Shown here: positions 1 through 10,990 of the stretch, one piece after another
Layout of the letters: each line of letters starts with the position of its first letter
Position numbering within the stretch: position 1 is the stretch's first letter
Source: Cryptomeria japonica
Taxonomy: Eukaryota; Streptophyta; Pinopsida; Cupressales; Cupressaceae
Length of the DNA: 64,000 bases
NCBI RefSeq assembly: GCF_030272615.1
Contig: NC_081410.1
Location: forward strand, 291,246,457-291,310,456
Direction: 5' to 3'
The notes under the pieces: model-generated
The model's input: only the letters and a program-made list of their open reading frames with translations
What the model was told of the DNA's origin: nothing
The model's database searches: none
Program-made: the position numbers and the translations under genes

Positions 1-1378
1 ACTACCACATGATAGACACCAAGAACCATTGAAGCTCGCCCACTAGACACCTTAGAGTAGTCACCGACCCTTATTTTTGTTCGAACATCATGATAATTTT
101 AGTGCAAGGGGATAACTAGTTTTCCCCCCAAGATACTCACCATAAATCTCCCATGAGATGAGACAAAATTTTGGGCTTAGCATAAGCTACTTGTATCTTT
201 TTTAGGGAGAGAGTGATTTGGGTCATCCTTCTAGTCTTGGAGGTGCCTATTTGTCCTCTCACACAAATAAAAAATAGTGTATACAACCCTTAAGATGTTA
301 CTACTTTTGAGTTGATAGGAAATTCTAGATTGTGGGCCGAGGTTATTGCCATGAGAACATTGACCTTAGGCTAAGAAGTGTTTGATATGTCTTCAATTGT
401 GCTAGGCCCATAGGAATTAGGTTGACACAACCTATTGGATATACACATAATTTTTACATTTTGACAAAACCCCTTCAGACATTGTGTCTTCATTATTTGT
501 TGTGTTTTCTTACCACAAGACATTCAACATAAATATTTGGTCACTCTCAACAATTTGCAAAACTTGGACAAAATTTACAAAATTGCCAGAAATGCATTTA
601 TGTCTGTTTGCAAAGCGTATTTGATATTTTTGGCTACATTTGTGTCTATTTTTTATGCATATCTAAGACATAAAATCACGTCTATGCAGGACAACATCAC
701 ATATTTGCATCTCGGTATCAAACTAAGAAAACATTGTCAAAACTTTTTATTGCATCTGTGCGTCACTATATCAAATCAATGATTCATATTATCGCATTTA
801 TGCACTTTATCATCATGTTTTTTATTAGAACTGAGATTTACATATCAATAGTGGAAAACACATTTTTGCACTTTAAAACTACGTATAAGTGGGCTATTTT
901 CGCGTTTATCAACTCACAAGGCATCTATGTTCTGAGATTAAAAAATTTCTAAGGCTGCTTCCTCTAAGGCTTCATTTTTAGTCAGCTAGTCTTTATCATA
1001 ACTTTGTCACACATTTTTAGTCATTTTCAGTCATCATTTGCAATCCCCTCATACAAACTTTTCTAACTAGAGTCAAAAGGTTTTTTAGTAGTCCTCATCC
1101 TACCTTACAAACATATTACAACATATCACTAAGTGGTTCCCGCATCAGATCTATCATCTTGGGTACCATTTGGCTATCTTTAGTTAAGGTCAACTTACCT
1201 CATTGAGTCTATCATTTCTTTGGAATCCACACCTTGATTTAGATCATCACATACATATTGGACTTACACTTTTGGAAATTGCAAGACAACCTTGTATTCA
1301 TTCCATCTCATAATTCCTTTTGGTCTCCCATAGTTTTCACATTTTCTTGCATCTTATATTTTAGCCAAGGTTTAGTTC
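1..1378. other. Leader of degraded element D, no gene seen
   Basis: No convincing coding frame is present; the short open frames are AT-rich and resemble nothing. By position this should be the leader (and perhaps LTR) of the plus-strand retroelement whose gag starts at 1379. Between about 590 and 950 there are scattered degenerate motifs such as aagcgtattt, atgcatat and cgcgttta, which may be worn copies of the GCGC-type leader arrays of elements A and B, but this is weak. No LTR end or primer-binding site was recognised. Confidence 0.4.
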
Positions 1379-2665
1379 ATGGTTGAAACCCATTAACAAA
1401 AGACTAGAAGAGAAGCCGAGGAATCTCTAAGATGTCTCAAAATGAGTATCTATGAGTTTGAAGGAGATGAATTTTACAACCCACAAGTTTTTGAGAATCG
1501 TAGTAATCCACCATAAAATAAGAATGATAATATGAATGACAATGACATTGAATCCATCACTTTTGCAAACATTCAAGAGACTATAGTAGATCCAAGGTTC
1601 AATATAATGATTGAGTAAATTATGAGAAGAGATCATCAATAATTCCTACAAGTGTTTGAACAAAGTTTAGCAATACTACCCCACGATTTTCATGTGTCAC
1701 AAATTCTAGAGGATGATCCTAATCAAGTGAATCAAGCTATTGTAAATCCTATAGAAAATGATGGTGGTAATAGAAGAGAACGTATCATGCCTGAGTCACC
1801 CTCATCATTGTTTCAAAAATTAGAAGTCACCAACACTCATGCTTACGCCAATTTTGCTAGACACTCTAATGAAAAATCTCGTAGTCGTTCTTTCTCATGG
1901 CACAAAGGAAGACCAATACATACACCCACACTCAAGGGAACACATTGACACAAGGAGACGCCGTGTAAGATTTGGGGGCAAAAATACTCAAGATAAAACC
2001 TATAAAACCTCTTATCCTCATGGTCATGACACATACAATCATCCTAGACCTAATGATCCTCATTATAATACCATACCAAGTGGCCCATACAGTAGTTACA
2101 ATTATGTTCCTCCTCCATATGAGAATATCTATGGTTAATATCATCCCTACATGCATTATATGCTTCCTCCTCCACCCAGTGGCTTAGGCATGGGAATAAC
2201 TCAAAGAGATAAGACACCACCTAGTAATGACTTGCAACAACAAATAAAGGATATATAAAAACAAATGGTAGATATGTATACACCAACCAAGGACTACACA
2301 ATGAAAAACATATGTCCTTATCCATTTGATAGAAAAATACCAATGACTCTTTTTCCTCCACATTTTGTGACACCAAAATTTGCCAGGTATAGAGGAAAGG
2401 GAGATCCCAAGGCACATATAAGAGAGTTTTCATGGTTTGTGTAGAAGAGGCAAGAGAGAAATCATACTTTATGACACTATTTCCACAAAGCTTAGGTGGA
2501 CAATCCATGGAATGGTTTTCACAACTTTTGCCTAGGATCAAATTATGGTGTGAATTATCATAAAATTTTATACAAATTTCTCATACAATATTGAAATAGA
2601 TGTATCGATGATAACTTTATGTAATACCAAACATAAAAATAGGGATTCCTTTGCATCATTCTTAC
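1379..2665 (+). pseudogene. Ty3/gypsy (Tat-type) gag, element D, first part
   Basis: Capsid-type gag of a plus-strand Ty3/gypsy element, broken by stops and frameshifts. An ATG at 1379 opens a frame that aligns with the gag N-termini of elements A and B. The frame shifts near 1920, near 2410-2440 and near 2570. The retrotransposon gag core is recognisable: CPYPFDR near 2310, KFARYRGKGDP near 2380, LFPQSLGGQSMEWFS near 2475-2520 and SYNIEIDVSMITLCNTK near 2580-2635, each matching the same block in the minus-strand gags at 47,203 and 30,899. It is cut at 2665 by insertion E and resumes at 7477. Calling this gag is secure. It is certainly non-functional. Confidence 0.8.
2661..2665. repeat. Target site duplication CTTAC, left copy of E
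   Basis: CTTAC directly precedes the TG of insertion E and is repeated at 7472-7476 directly after its terminal CA. The gag homology of D stops and resumes at these points. Confidence 0.85.
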
Positions 2666-2774
2666 TGTTGAACACTATATTTGAAAATAAAAAATATATA
2701 AAAAATATATATTCCCATAGGCGTGAAGACTGAAAGATGTTTTCGGCCAGCAAATTGTATCGAGCACTGCAAAA

Positions 2775-3285
2775 GAAGTTTCATCGAAAGAGTATTTTCA
2801 TCGAAATGAGGTATGTAAAGCACCGAACAAGAGTATTTCGACAAAAGGTCACTTTCGATGAATGTAGAAAATCACTCATCGATACTCTAAGTTTCATCGA
2901 AAGGCAAAAATGCAAAAGTAATTTCGAAGGAATATCATTACCGAAGAAACTCATAAAGCATTCATCGAAACGCAAGTTTTCATCGATGACATAATGTCAA
3001 ACAAAAGCAAAGGTGTTTCATCAATAAAGGAGGATATCGATGAAAAAGGAATGTCGATGAACATACATGGGCCCTCACCGAAGAAAGAAACTCATCGAAA
3101 GAATGATTTCGATAAAACTTGCGAGTGACTTATCGAAAAGGAGGTCTATCGATGAAAGAATGATTTCGATGAGTCTTGAAAGTGGCTTGTCGACATGGGC
3201 TATTCACCGAAACCATAGTATCAAAGAAAATGGGCTTTCGATGAAGGATTTAAACACTCGGCCGAAGACAAGGGTTTCATCGATA
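2775..3285 (+). repeat. Dispersed TTTCATCGA / TCGATGAAA motif array
   Basis: About 15 exact CATCGA or TCGATG cores, plus near-matches such as tttcgaca and tatcgaaaa, lie in about 510 bp at irregular spacing and in both orientations. The full motif is the palindrome TTTCATCGATGAAA, seen whole at about 2979-2990. The array lies upstream of the ORF at 3583, where the other elements here also have motif arrays. A chance open frame at 2737-2994 runs over it. An ATG at 2737 followed by AG/GTATGT at 2809-2816 resembles the short first exon of the PMD genes, but this is unproven. Confidence 0.75.
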
Positions 3286-3582
3286 ACTTGAAATATGATC
3301 ACTTTGAGCGAACTGTACTTCCCGTGAAAGAGTTAAAGGCCCAAGTGAAGAATGTCACATCTGCAATTAAGTTTAAACACTTGAGTAGCCGTTGTAGACA
3401 CAGAACATTAGCTATGCACAAGTTGCCCATACGATTACAGTTGAATTGATTGAATTTTCATAAGAACCAGATCAATGCTAAAAGACTGAAAATTGCGGAG
3501 AGCTTGTGGAAACTTGCGAACGATAACCAGAAGAGCTGAGCATTTTTCCAAGTAAGTGTTGTTTCTCATATTTGCTGTAATC

Positions 3583-6560
3583 ATGGAACCTTCATCTTCT
3601 TCTTCTAAAAAGAGTAGGAAAGGAAAAGAGTTAAACCCTGAAGAGAAGCCCAAGAGACAAAAGAAGGAAGGAAGAGCTCTGACTCAGGATTTATTAGACC
3701 AATGTCCCTCATCTAGTGTAAGGTCCAAAAAGATCAAAAGTGAAGAAGAAGGATTGGAGGATAGGTTTGAAAATCTAGGAGATATTTGGACTGAAATCAG
3801 AGGACATGAGTTATTCTTATTTAGTTACAAAAGAAGGGACGCTCCTGAACCCTTAAGTAATCTATGGAAGAAGAACTTAGGCAAATTGGTAGTCCCAAAT
3901 GTGTTTGTAGATGTAGAATTATTGAAAGCTCTGGTAGATTGTTACAACCCAAGAACCAAAACCATATGTGATTACAGAGGGAATACATTAGTAGTAATTA
4001 ACAAACAGACTATTGATATGGTGTTTGATTTGGACTGGGAGGTGGAGGAGAGTATCGATATGAAGAAACTTTCACAAGAATTCTTTAGTTTGGAAAACAT
4101 CTACAGGACTTGGAGACTACCTATTCACAGGCCAAAAGTGGGTGGGTCATTTGTTCCATTCAACAAAGATGACAAGATGCTTTAAATCATGGATTGGAAA
4201 AGTTGAAAGGGGACCTTGTGAATGTTCATTTTTCATTGTATTCCTTGTTAATGCATATCATTCTTTATTGTGGACAAGAGATTAATTTCTGGTCAGATGA
4301 TTTCTGCATTCGATCCTATGATAAAAATGGTTTGAAGAAGCCAGTTCAGTTATGGGTATCTGCATGGGACCAGAGGTTCATGAACAACCAGTACTGGCAC
4401 TTTCAAGAATATTTTGTGAAACCTCTTAGTGCATCTTTTGGGCAACATAGGGATTACACTTTGTCCCCTGAAATCAAGAGATTTCTCAGACCAAAGGACT
4501 TCTCTCTAGAGTCACAGATTGATCATAATTGGGGTGATTGGTATTGCCATAACAATCACACAGAAATCAGGGTATTTGGATATGAAGGAAAACCCCACAT
4601 GCTCCCAATTACAGTGCCAAACAGGGTGGCTAGCCTAGAGATTATAAGACAATTGTCTATTGTCAGTGCTAAACACCTTACAGATTCCGGTAAACAATCC
4701 ATTATTCCAGGTTTATTGGTTTTTTCTGATTTCATTGTTAAAAGTTCAAAAAGTTATCATTTACTGCAGAACAAGTTAGACTACTATGGCATGACTTTGG
4801 GTGAACCTAGAGAGAACTTTGACCCTGAAGGATATATAAGAGCTGCCAGAGTATCACAAAAACTCAAAGCCGGAATACATGTGGCCAAAATGCCAGATGA
4901 CCTGATTAAGAATCTTGAAAGAGAGGAGGCCAAAGCTTTGAGAGAAAAGAGTGAGTTAGTTTGGGAGGCCTACAAATGGAAAAGGGAAAGGGGAATGATA
5001 GATGGAGACCTAATTGGAAATCTCCAAGATCCTCTAGAAGTGGCTAAAAGGCTGCTTCAACATGAAGCAGAAATCATGCATAGAGTGCCTTCGCAATTCC
5101 TTCATTTCATTAATACTGAGAAGGATAGTCAGCCCCTAGCCCACATGTCACCAAAATCGACCGCCAGTAGTATCCCAGCTGATTCTCCTAGAGAAGATTA
5201 TCCTCCTGGTTTCGAAGCAGAGATGAATATGGACACTGGTGAAATTAACATCAAGGATGTCGTCGATATAAGGATGACTGAGCATAAAGATTTTGTTGCT
5301 GATGATGGATTCGCCTCCTCTAGGGAATTTCTTTCATTTTTATACCAATACAAAGGAGCTCATGTAAAACGAAGCATGGCTGGAAGACCAGAGGAGGAAC
5401 AGATGAAGAAATTGCAGGATGAGATTGATGTCCTCATGAAGGATATGACTCCTGAGAAAGGGAGGAAATTACTGAAAGAGGCCGATGTAATCATCTTCTC
5501 TGGTTGGGATATAAACTCAGCACTTTTATTTGACGGCTTCCTGAAGAAACAAGACTTAAATCAACAGGTGTTGCCTCAGGAGATAGACAAATTGTTCTTA
5601 GGCTCTGGATATGATTCAGACAAGAAAGCTCTCCTACAATGGGCATTATATCCAAAGGGGAAGAGGCCTATTATTGTAGACATTGAAGAAACCTTTGGGC
5701 ACCTCATGGTTCATCAGGTTGGTAAGACAGACCCTAGGGTCACTGCTAAACTCAACTTGGATGTTGCTAGATTGAACCTAGACCAGACAGAATTTTTGGT
5801 CAGAGAAAACGTCACATATAAGGGGTTATATGAAAAATCTAAAGAGGAGAATCAAAAGTTGCAGGCAAAAGTATTGCAACTAGAGATAGGGACTCCTATC
5901 AGTGAATACACCTCATACCCTGCGGGACGTAGCTTGGACAATGTCTCTGATGCTCTGTACTAGAAGTATCAAGCAGAAAAGGCCAATAAACGCGCAGAAG
6001 GTATCCAACAAAGGATGGACAAACTGGTCAACGACATCATAGGACATCAGTTTAACACCATGCTCTTGCAGGTTGAACCATATTGGAAAGTATATGATGG
6101 AACGATAAAAGCGTTAACAGAGCATGAGAGGTTAAAAGCACGATTGCATGAAGTACTAAATAATGTCGATGCCTTGACGCCAGAGGAAAAAGCTGAGGGG
6201 ACTACGTATATGGAGAATCATGTCAAACTTGAAGATACACTGAGAAGAGATCTGAAGGAGTTGGATGATGAGAAACCTATTGGAATGCCCTCCGTTTACA
6301 AAGAAGGAGATGTGATATCCCTGGAGGAGTTGCGAAAAGAGCTCATCAGCGTCAAGGATTGGGCCTTGTTAGAAATAGATCGAAGTAAGGATATGGCCCC
6401 TACTGTCAACCAGATAATATTCAAATATCTGTCGCTGGGAGATGAAGTGAAGAAACAAACTGCTCGGATCAAAACCTTCAAGGATGATGATTACATTCAT
6501 CATTTAGGACTTCTAAATCTCTTTTTGCTTAAGTTTAGAAGCACTGAAACTGACGATTAG
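3583..6560 (+). pseudogene. Long plant retroelement protein, PMD-like N-half, coiled-coil C-half
   Basis: One protein of about 990 codons, broken twice. The frame opens at ATG 3583 with a Ser/Lys-rich N-terminus (KKSRKGKE, KPKRQKKEG), a likely nuclear-localisation segment. A one-base shift near 4180 moves it to the next frame, which runs to an in-frame TAG at 5961-5963 and then continues unchanged to 6560. Residues about 100-160 (LLKALVDCYNPRTKT then DYRGNTLVV) have the spacing seen in the PMD genes here (LxALxxRWxxxTxTF, then GExTVT). This suggests a distant PMD relative, not proven. The C-terminal third is charged and Leu/Lys/Glu-rich, likely coiled coil. There are no RT, protease or integrase motifs. 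I do not know its function. Confidence 0.6.
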
Positions 6561-7471
6561 TATTCCAAAGAGTCGTGTCTCTTCATGAAAAGCCTTCATC
6601 CTCATATATATATGAGAATGATTTTTGTAATATGGTGATAGTGATTAGATAAGATGAAGATAGCGATAGATGACAGCCTGTAAGTCTTCTGTATACAAAC
6701 TATAATGGAATACAAATTTTGATCAACTATTTCTCTGCATATGTGTTGTGGATCATTTCATTTTCTTTTGGCAATCGTCTGTGATATTGTCTGATAAGAT
6801 AAGGTTATTCATGTTCTTAAGATCAGATCTATGTTTTATATTATAATGTTGCAACAAAAGTTTTGCTTGCGGATTGTGATTGTTCCTTGCAAAGCTTAAT
6901 TGACTGGTCCCTTAAGGGTAGGGTTAAATTCACTCAATCAGCATATGATATAAGCATTCATTTGGTTCCAAAAGAAATAATAACTGACAGGTTCATAAAG
7001 GGATGAATTAAAAAACTGTCTCACAGGTTCGCACCATAAGTCCTAAAGAAAAGTGTAATGACTCTGTAACCCAAACAGCGAAGAAGGCACTGGCTAAATT
7101 ACAAGTTGCACTCATCATTTCATTCATAATTGATTATTTTAATAAGTAATAGAAGTGATTAAGAAACATAAGACAAACAGTTATTACAACAACAATCTTG
7201 AACTCATCTGCTATATCTCCATTCAAGGAACTCATGCCATTTCAAGATCTGGAGATATCAGATTAGGTTAATAAATCTGCTATAAAAGGCACTGGTTATT
7301 GGTGACATTCAGTGAATAGGTATACCCGCCTAGGTCCTGCAGAGCCTAAAGTGAGAGAGGTAGTAACCAAACAGGTTCACTCTATATGTTGGCCAAGTCA
7401 ATTGGAGGGTTTGATCATAGGAGTTGGCATTTCCTTAGAACCTATCCAATCTGTTGATTTGAGACCCAACA
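6561..7471. other. Non-coding 3' part of insertion E
   Basis: About 0.9 kb without a supported ORF, between the end of the E ORF and the terminal CAACA. It could be 3' untranslated and LTR sequence. No tandem repeat or RNA gene was seen. Confidence 0.6.
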
Positions 7472-7476
7472 CTTAC
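7472..7476. repeat. Target site duplication CTTAC, right copy of E
   Basis: Second copy of the 5-bp duplication flanking E. Gag homology of element D resumes immediately after it. Confidence 0.85.
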
Positions 7477-8451
7477 AATGATAGATAAGTTTAGCTAGTC
7501 GTTTCTCTTGTGACATCCCACAAAAACAAATGGTTGAAATGTTCACTCAAATTCCAATAAGGACATTGGATATGAACTAAGGAAAGCTTGTTTGTCTACT
7601 TTTAAAGAACTAATTGAAAAGGGATGGGTAGTTGAGAAAGTCCTTATTGAGCAAGGCACCATTAATTTATTGATGGACAATAAAGATGACTCAAATGGGA
7701 AAGAAAAACTCTGCTTTTGGAAAAACAAAATAATATAGTTAACGATGGGGTAGTAGATGCAAACATGGTAAAACCAAAGTTAACTTTCCCTAGTACAAGT
7801 TCATCTAATAGAAATAATCAAGTGAATGCTCAAAGGCCATTAAAGCATCCAAGAGAATACACTGCATCAGGAGAGCCAATTGAGACAACATTTAAGAAAT
7901 TGGTTGCAAATAAGCTCATAACAATACCAAAAAATCCACCATATGAACCAAAAGTGAAACTTTCATGGTGTAATGATGATGCGTTTTGTGAATATCATAA
8001 GAGAAAGGGGCATAAGACTATCAATTGTCATAGATTGAAAAATCTCATACAAGATCTCATTGACAATGACACCATAGAAGTTGATGGTCAAACTTCCAAT
8101 GAGGAACATGCGATGTTTAAGGAACCATTCCCAAAACATGATAAGGGAAAATCTCCTAAGTTAGATAACAATGCCAAATATACTACCACGTGATATGATT
8201 ATACAATGTTACAACTCGACGGGGTAAACTTACCTTTGAAGGTGTTCCATCCAAAACAACTTCATCATTTACCAAAAATGAGTATGATCTTGTAGACCAA
8301 TTAGGGAAGACACCCGCCCTTATCTCCATCCTTGAGATTTTGCATATTTTACCTTCACATATGGCTATTATAGACAAGACTTTGAGAGAGACATTCATTA
8401 CCATTGATTTGAGTGTAGACTAGTTTTGAGCCATGGTGCGATATATTTTTG
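7477..8451 (+). pseudogene. Element D gag continuation: zinc knuckle and pre-protease region
   Basis: This resumes the gag interrupted by E. The segment DIPQKQMVEMF aligns with the equivalent segment in element B, then a shifted frame (near 7560) reads ACLSTFKELIEKGWVVEK. The open frame at 7717-8193 holds a nucleocapsid-type knuckle, FCEYHKRKGHKTINC (C-x2-H-x4-H-x4-C), followed by IQDLIDNDTIEVDG as in elements A and B. From 8270 a further frame reads EYDLVDQLGKTPALISILE, the conserved segment before protease. Stops and shifts show it is dead. At 8451/8452 it is cut by the TGTTGAC end of LTR A, so protease and pol of D are missing from this window. Confidence 0.8.
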
Positions 8452-9672
8452 TGTTGACTTGAATTTCATCCTCAGAATGTTACCTGCAACAAATTAGTTT
8501 GACAAAATACCAATGAAAATGCTACAGGAAATCCAAACTCAACCAATGAAACTACATGAAATACATGTGAAATAAAAATACTAATATTACCTTCATGATT
8601 TATGTCTCATTGTGTCCTAACTCCACTATTCTTGGTTGCAGATGGTGTGCTCTCAGACAATGCACTGATGGCTTCCAAGATGGCATATGAAGAATGGACT
8701 GATAAATGGTAGTTAACTGATACTATGATATGCAATGCTACATGATTATGCTAAAATGATTATGCTATAATGATAATTGCTATTTGCTTCAAGATTAAAA
8801 CTCACGGATGCATAAGTTTTACAAATGATTTGCTTGAAAATACACTTGAAGTCTCTTGAAGTCTAACTTGAAGATTCTTGAATTCTAACTCTCTCTCAAC
8901 TGAAGCTCTTGATTTTTTAGACTTTGAGAGGATGAGATGATGTGGCTTAGATCAACGGTCATGATCAGATCTACAGATTTGAATAGCTGTGAGCAAAGGT
9001 GAAGGTTGAGAGAAAGGGGGAAGGAGAAGACAAATGTCACTCATCTCACCTTGACTGGGATGCTGACTGAGAGAATCTAGGGATGGTTGGAGAAGATTTA
9101 GGCATGATAGGACAAGTGTACTCAAGTCCTTCCTAAGATGTAGGGGGTGTTGGAGAGAATATAGGAGATGGTTATGAAATATGTGTACGTACACAATATT
9201 CATTAAATTTGGAGGTTGGAGATAAATGATGAATTAATATTTAAGAAATATTAATTTCCTTAGCCACATGTTTGATGAGTTGACAAAGGGAAGATGAAGT
9301 GGAGATGGAGGGTGAGTTGGATAAGGGATTTAAATAATTTAGAGGAATTATTTAATATTTGAGACTAGGATAGGAGAATAGCTATTAAATATTAGATATT
9401 TAATTGTTTGGAGAAGATAATTAAATATTAGATATTTAATTAACTTGGAGGAGATAATTGAATATTAGATATTTAATTAATTGATTAGAAGAACATGATA
9501 GATGAATTAATTAATAAATTATTAATTAATAGAAAGACACGAAAAATGAATTAAATAAATTAATCTTTTCAAATTAACTATTTAATAGAAGAATAAACCT
9601 TAAATAAATATTTAATCATTCATAGCCAATTTAATCACTCATATCCAATTGTATGTGTATACATTTTGCCCC

Positions 9673-9709
9673 TCTTTGAAATGATGTTGAGATAACATTA
9701 TTTCAAAGA
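9673..9709. promoter_or_regulatory. Conserved palindrome in LTR A
   Basis: A 37-bp imperfect inverted repeat: outer arms TCTTTGAAAT / ATTTCAAAGA, inner arms GATGTT / AACATT. LTR B has the same outer arms but different inner arms that still pair. It lies about 210 bp upstream of the PMD TATA box. Its role is unknown. Confidence 0.6.
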
Positions 9710-9918
9710 TTAAATCAATTCTCTTGATAATGCGCTTGACGAAGATGAAAATCCTGATTGTGTGCCCCCTCAGGAGATTAATCGTGAAATTGTTTAAAAC
9801 TTTGGTTTTAACAATTGATCTCATGATAATTGATAAAAAATTTGTCAGTTAAATTCATTTGTAAAAAGCAAATTAAATTGCCCCATTGAGTAGCATTAAT
9901 TACTCTTCAAATAGTGAA

Positions 9919-9925
9919 TATAAAA
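9919..9925 (+). promoter_or_regulatory. Putative TATA box of the LTR A PMD gene
   Basis: TATAAAA, 78 bp before the exon 1 ATG at 10,003. The spacing is nearly the same as in LTR B (75 bp) and similar in element C (about 82 bp). Confidence 0.5.
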
Positions 9926-10169
9926 TTTTACCAAGGCTAATTTTAACTTCATTGTTATCCTTATCAGGTTTGTGAAGAAAATATTCTTAGTGAGGTGGCA
10001 AAATGGTGATTCCTATGGAGAACCATTGTTTTGAGCATGTTCGACGATATCAATGACCTCCCAAGTATGGGTATCCAGTATGTATCTTATCCCGAGCTTT
10101 GTTTTCAACTTGTCGTGCAACTTTTCATGTTTTAGGCGCATTTTTGAAATTTTTGAATTTTTTCATTTT

Positions 10170-10390
10170 TTTTCGGCATTAGGTTAGTGCATTTGCATTT
10201 TTATTTAGAGCATATGCAATTTGGGTTAGCACATATGCATATATAAGTGCTTATGATCATTTTTTTAGCGCATATGTTAAGTATGATAGCGCATATGCTT
10301 AGTATAGCGCTTCTGCTTTGTTTGTTTGCGCTTTTGATCAATAGGATAGCACAAATGTTGTAGTTTAGCGCTTCTGCTCAAAATTGATGT
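10170..10390 (+). repeat. TAGCGCATATG-type motif array in intron 1 (LTR A)
   Basis: About ten copies of ttagcgcatatg and variants (ttagcacatatg, tatagcgcttctg, tttgcgcttttg) spaced about 20-25 bp inside the PMD intron. This is the same motif family as the arrays in LTR B and in the gag leaders. Confidence 0.7.
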
Positions 10391-10461
10391 TTTCAATAAG
10401 TGCAAAAGCAACAAATTACTTTGATTATTAGATTTAACATGTTTGATGCGCATGCATGATG

Positions 10462-10660
10462 AATAGGGACTTGATTGATTGATTGCTTGATTGATTGATT
10501 GGATTGATTTTATTGCTTGATTGCTTGATTTGATTGCTTGATTTCTTGATTTGATTGATTGGATTGATTTGATTGATTTGAGTGCTTGATTGATTGATTT
10601 GATTGATAGATTGATTTGATTGCTTGATTGATTGATTTTATTGCTTGATTGATTAGCTCT
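10462..10660 (+). repeat. TTGA-rich simple repeat
   Basis: Irregular (TTGA)n / TTGATTGC microsatellite-like tract within the PMD intron of LTR A. Confidence 0.8.
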
Positions 10661-10774
10661 AAGAAACCAATTTAGTTTCTAATGCAAAAGCTTAGCAGAG
10701 TTTTGATTGAACTCAGTGATTGATAGAAAACCATGATTGATAGGTTTTAAAAATGATTTGATAGCTTAATTTGC

Positions 10775-10990
10775 TTGAATTTGATTTGATTGATTGATAG
10801 CGTAAGTTGGCTTGAGTTTGATTTGATAGATTGATAGAGTAAGTTGGTTTGAGTTTGGTTTGATAGATTGATAGTGTAAGTTGGCTTGAGTTTGATTTGA
10901 TAGATTTATAGCGTAGGTTGCTTCAGTTTGATTTGATAGATTTATAGTGTAGGTTGCTTCAGTTTGATTTGATAGATTGATAGTTGATGA
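10775..10990 (+). repeat. 36-38-bp minisatellite in intron 1 (LTR A)
   Basis: Five to six tandem copies of a unit such as gagtttgatttgatagattg followed by atagcgtaagttggctt, the last copies slightly shorter. It sits just before exon 2. LTR B has a different ~36-bp minisatellite in the same place. Confidence 0.8.

Larger units (their letters stand above)
2666..7471 (+). mobile_element. Insertion E: 4.8-kb TG...CA element, probable solo giant LTR
   Basis: A 4806-bp insertion interrupts the gag of D. It begins TGTTG and ends CAACA (short inverted ends typical of LTRs) and is flanked by a 5-bp duplication, CTTAC. I see no pair of LTRs inside it and no RT or integrase. It carries a motif array (2775-3285), one long broken ORF (3583-6560) and a 0.9-kb non-coding tail. 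Elements A and B have LTRs of the same size that carry a protein gene, so the simplest reading is a solo LTR of a related family. A non-autonomous element is the alternative. The insertion itself is secure; its class is inferred. Confidence 0.75.

Noticed and set aside
2737-2994. 85-codon open frame over the TCGATGAAA array
   Set aside because: Its peptide is a translation of the repeated word (F-H/S-K, I/F-E/D), so it is not a protein gene in itself.
7990-8040. C-x2-H-x4-H-x4-C gag knuckle in D, A and B instead of CCHC
   Set aside because: Unusual against retroviruses, but this form is common in plant Tat-type gag proteins, so it is a lineage marker rather than a novelty.
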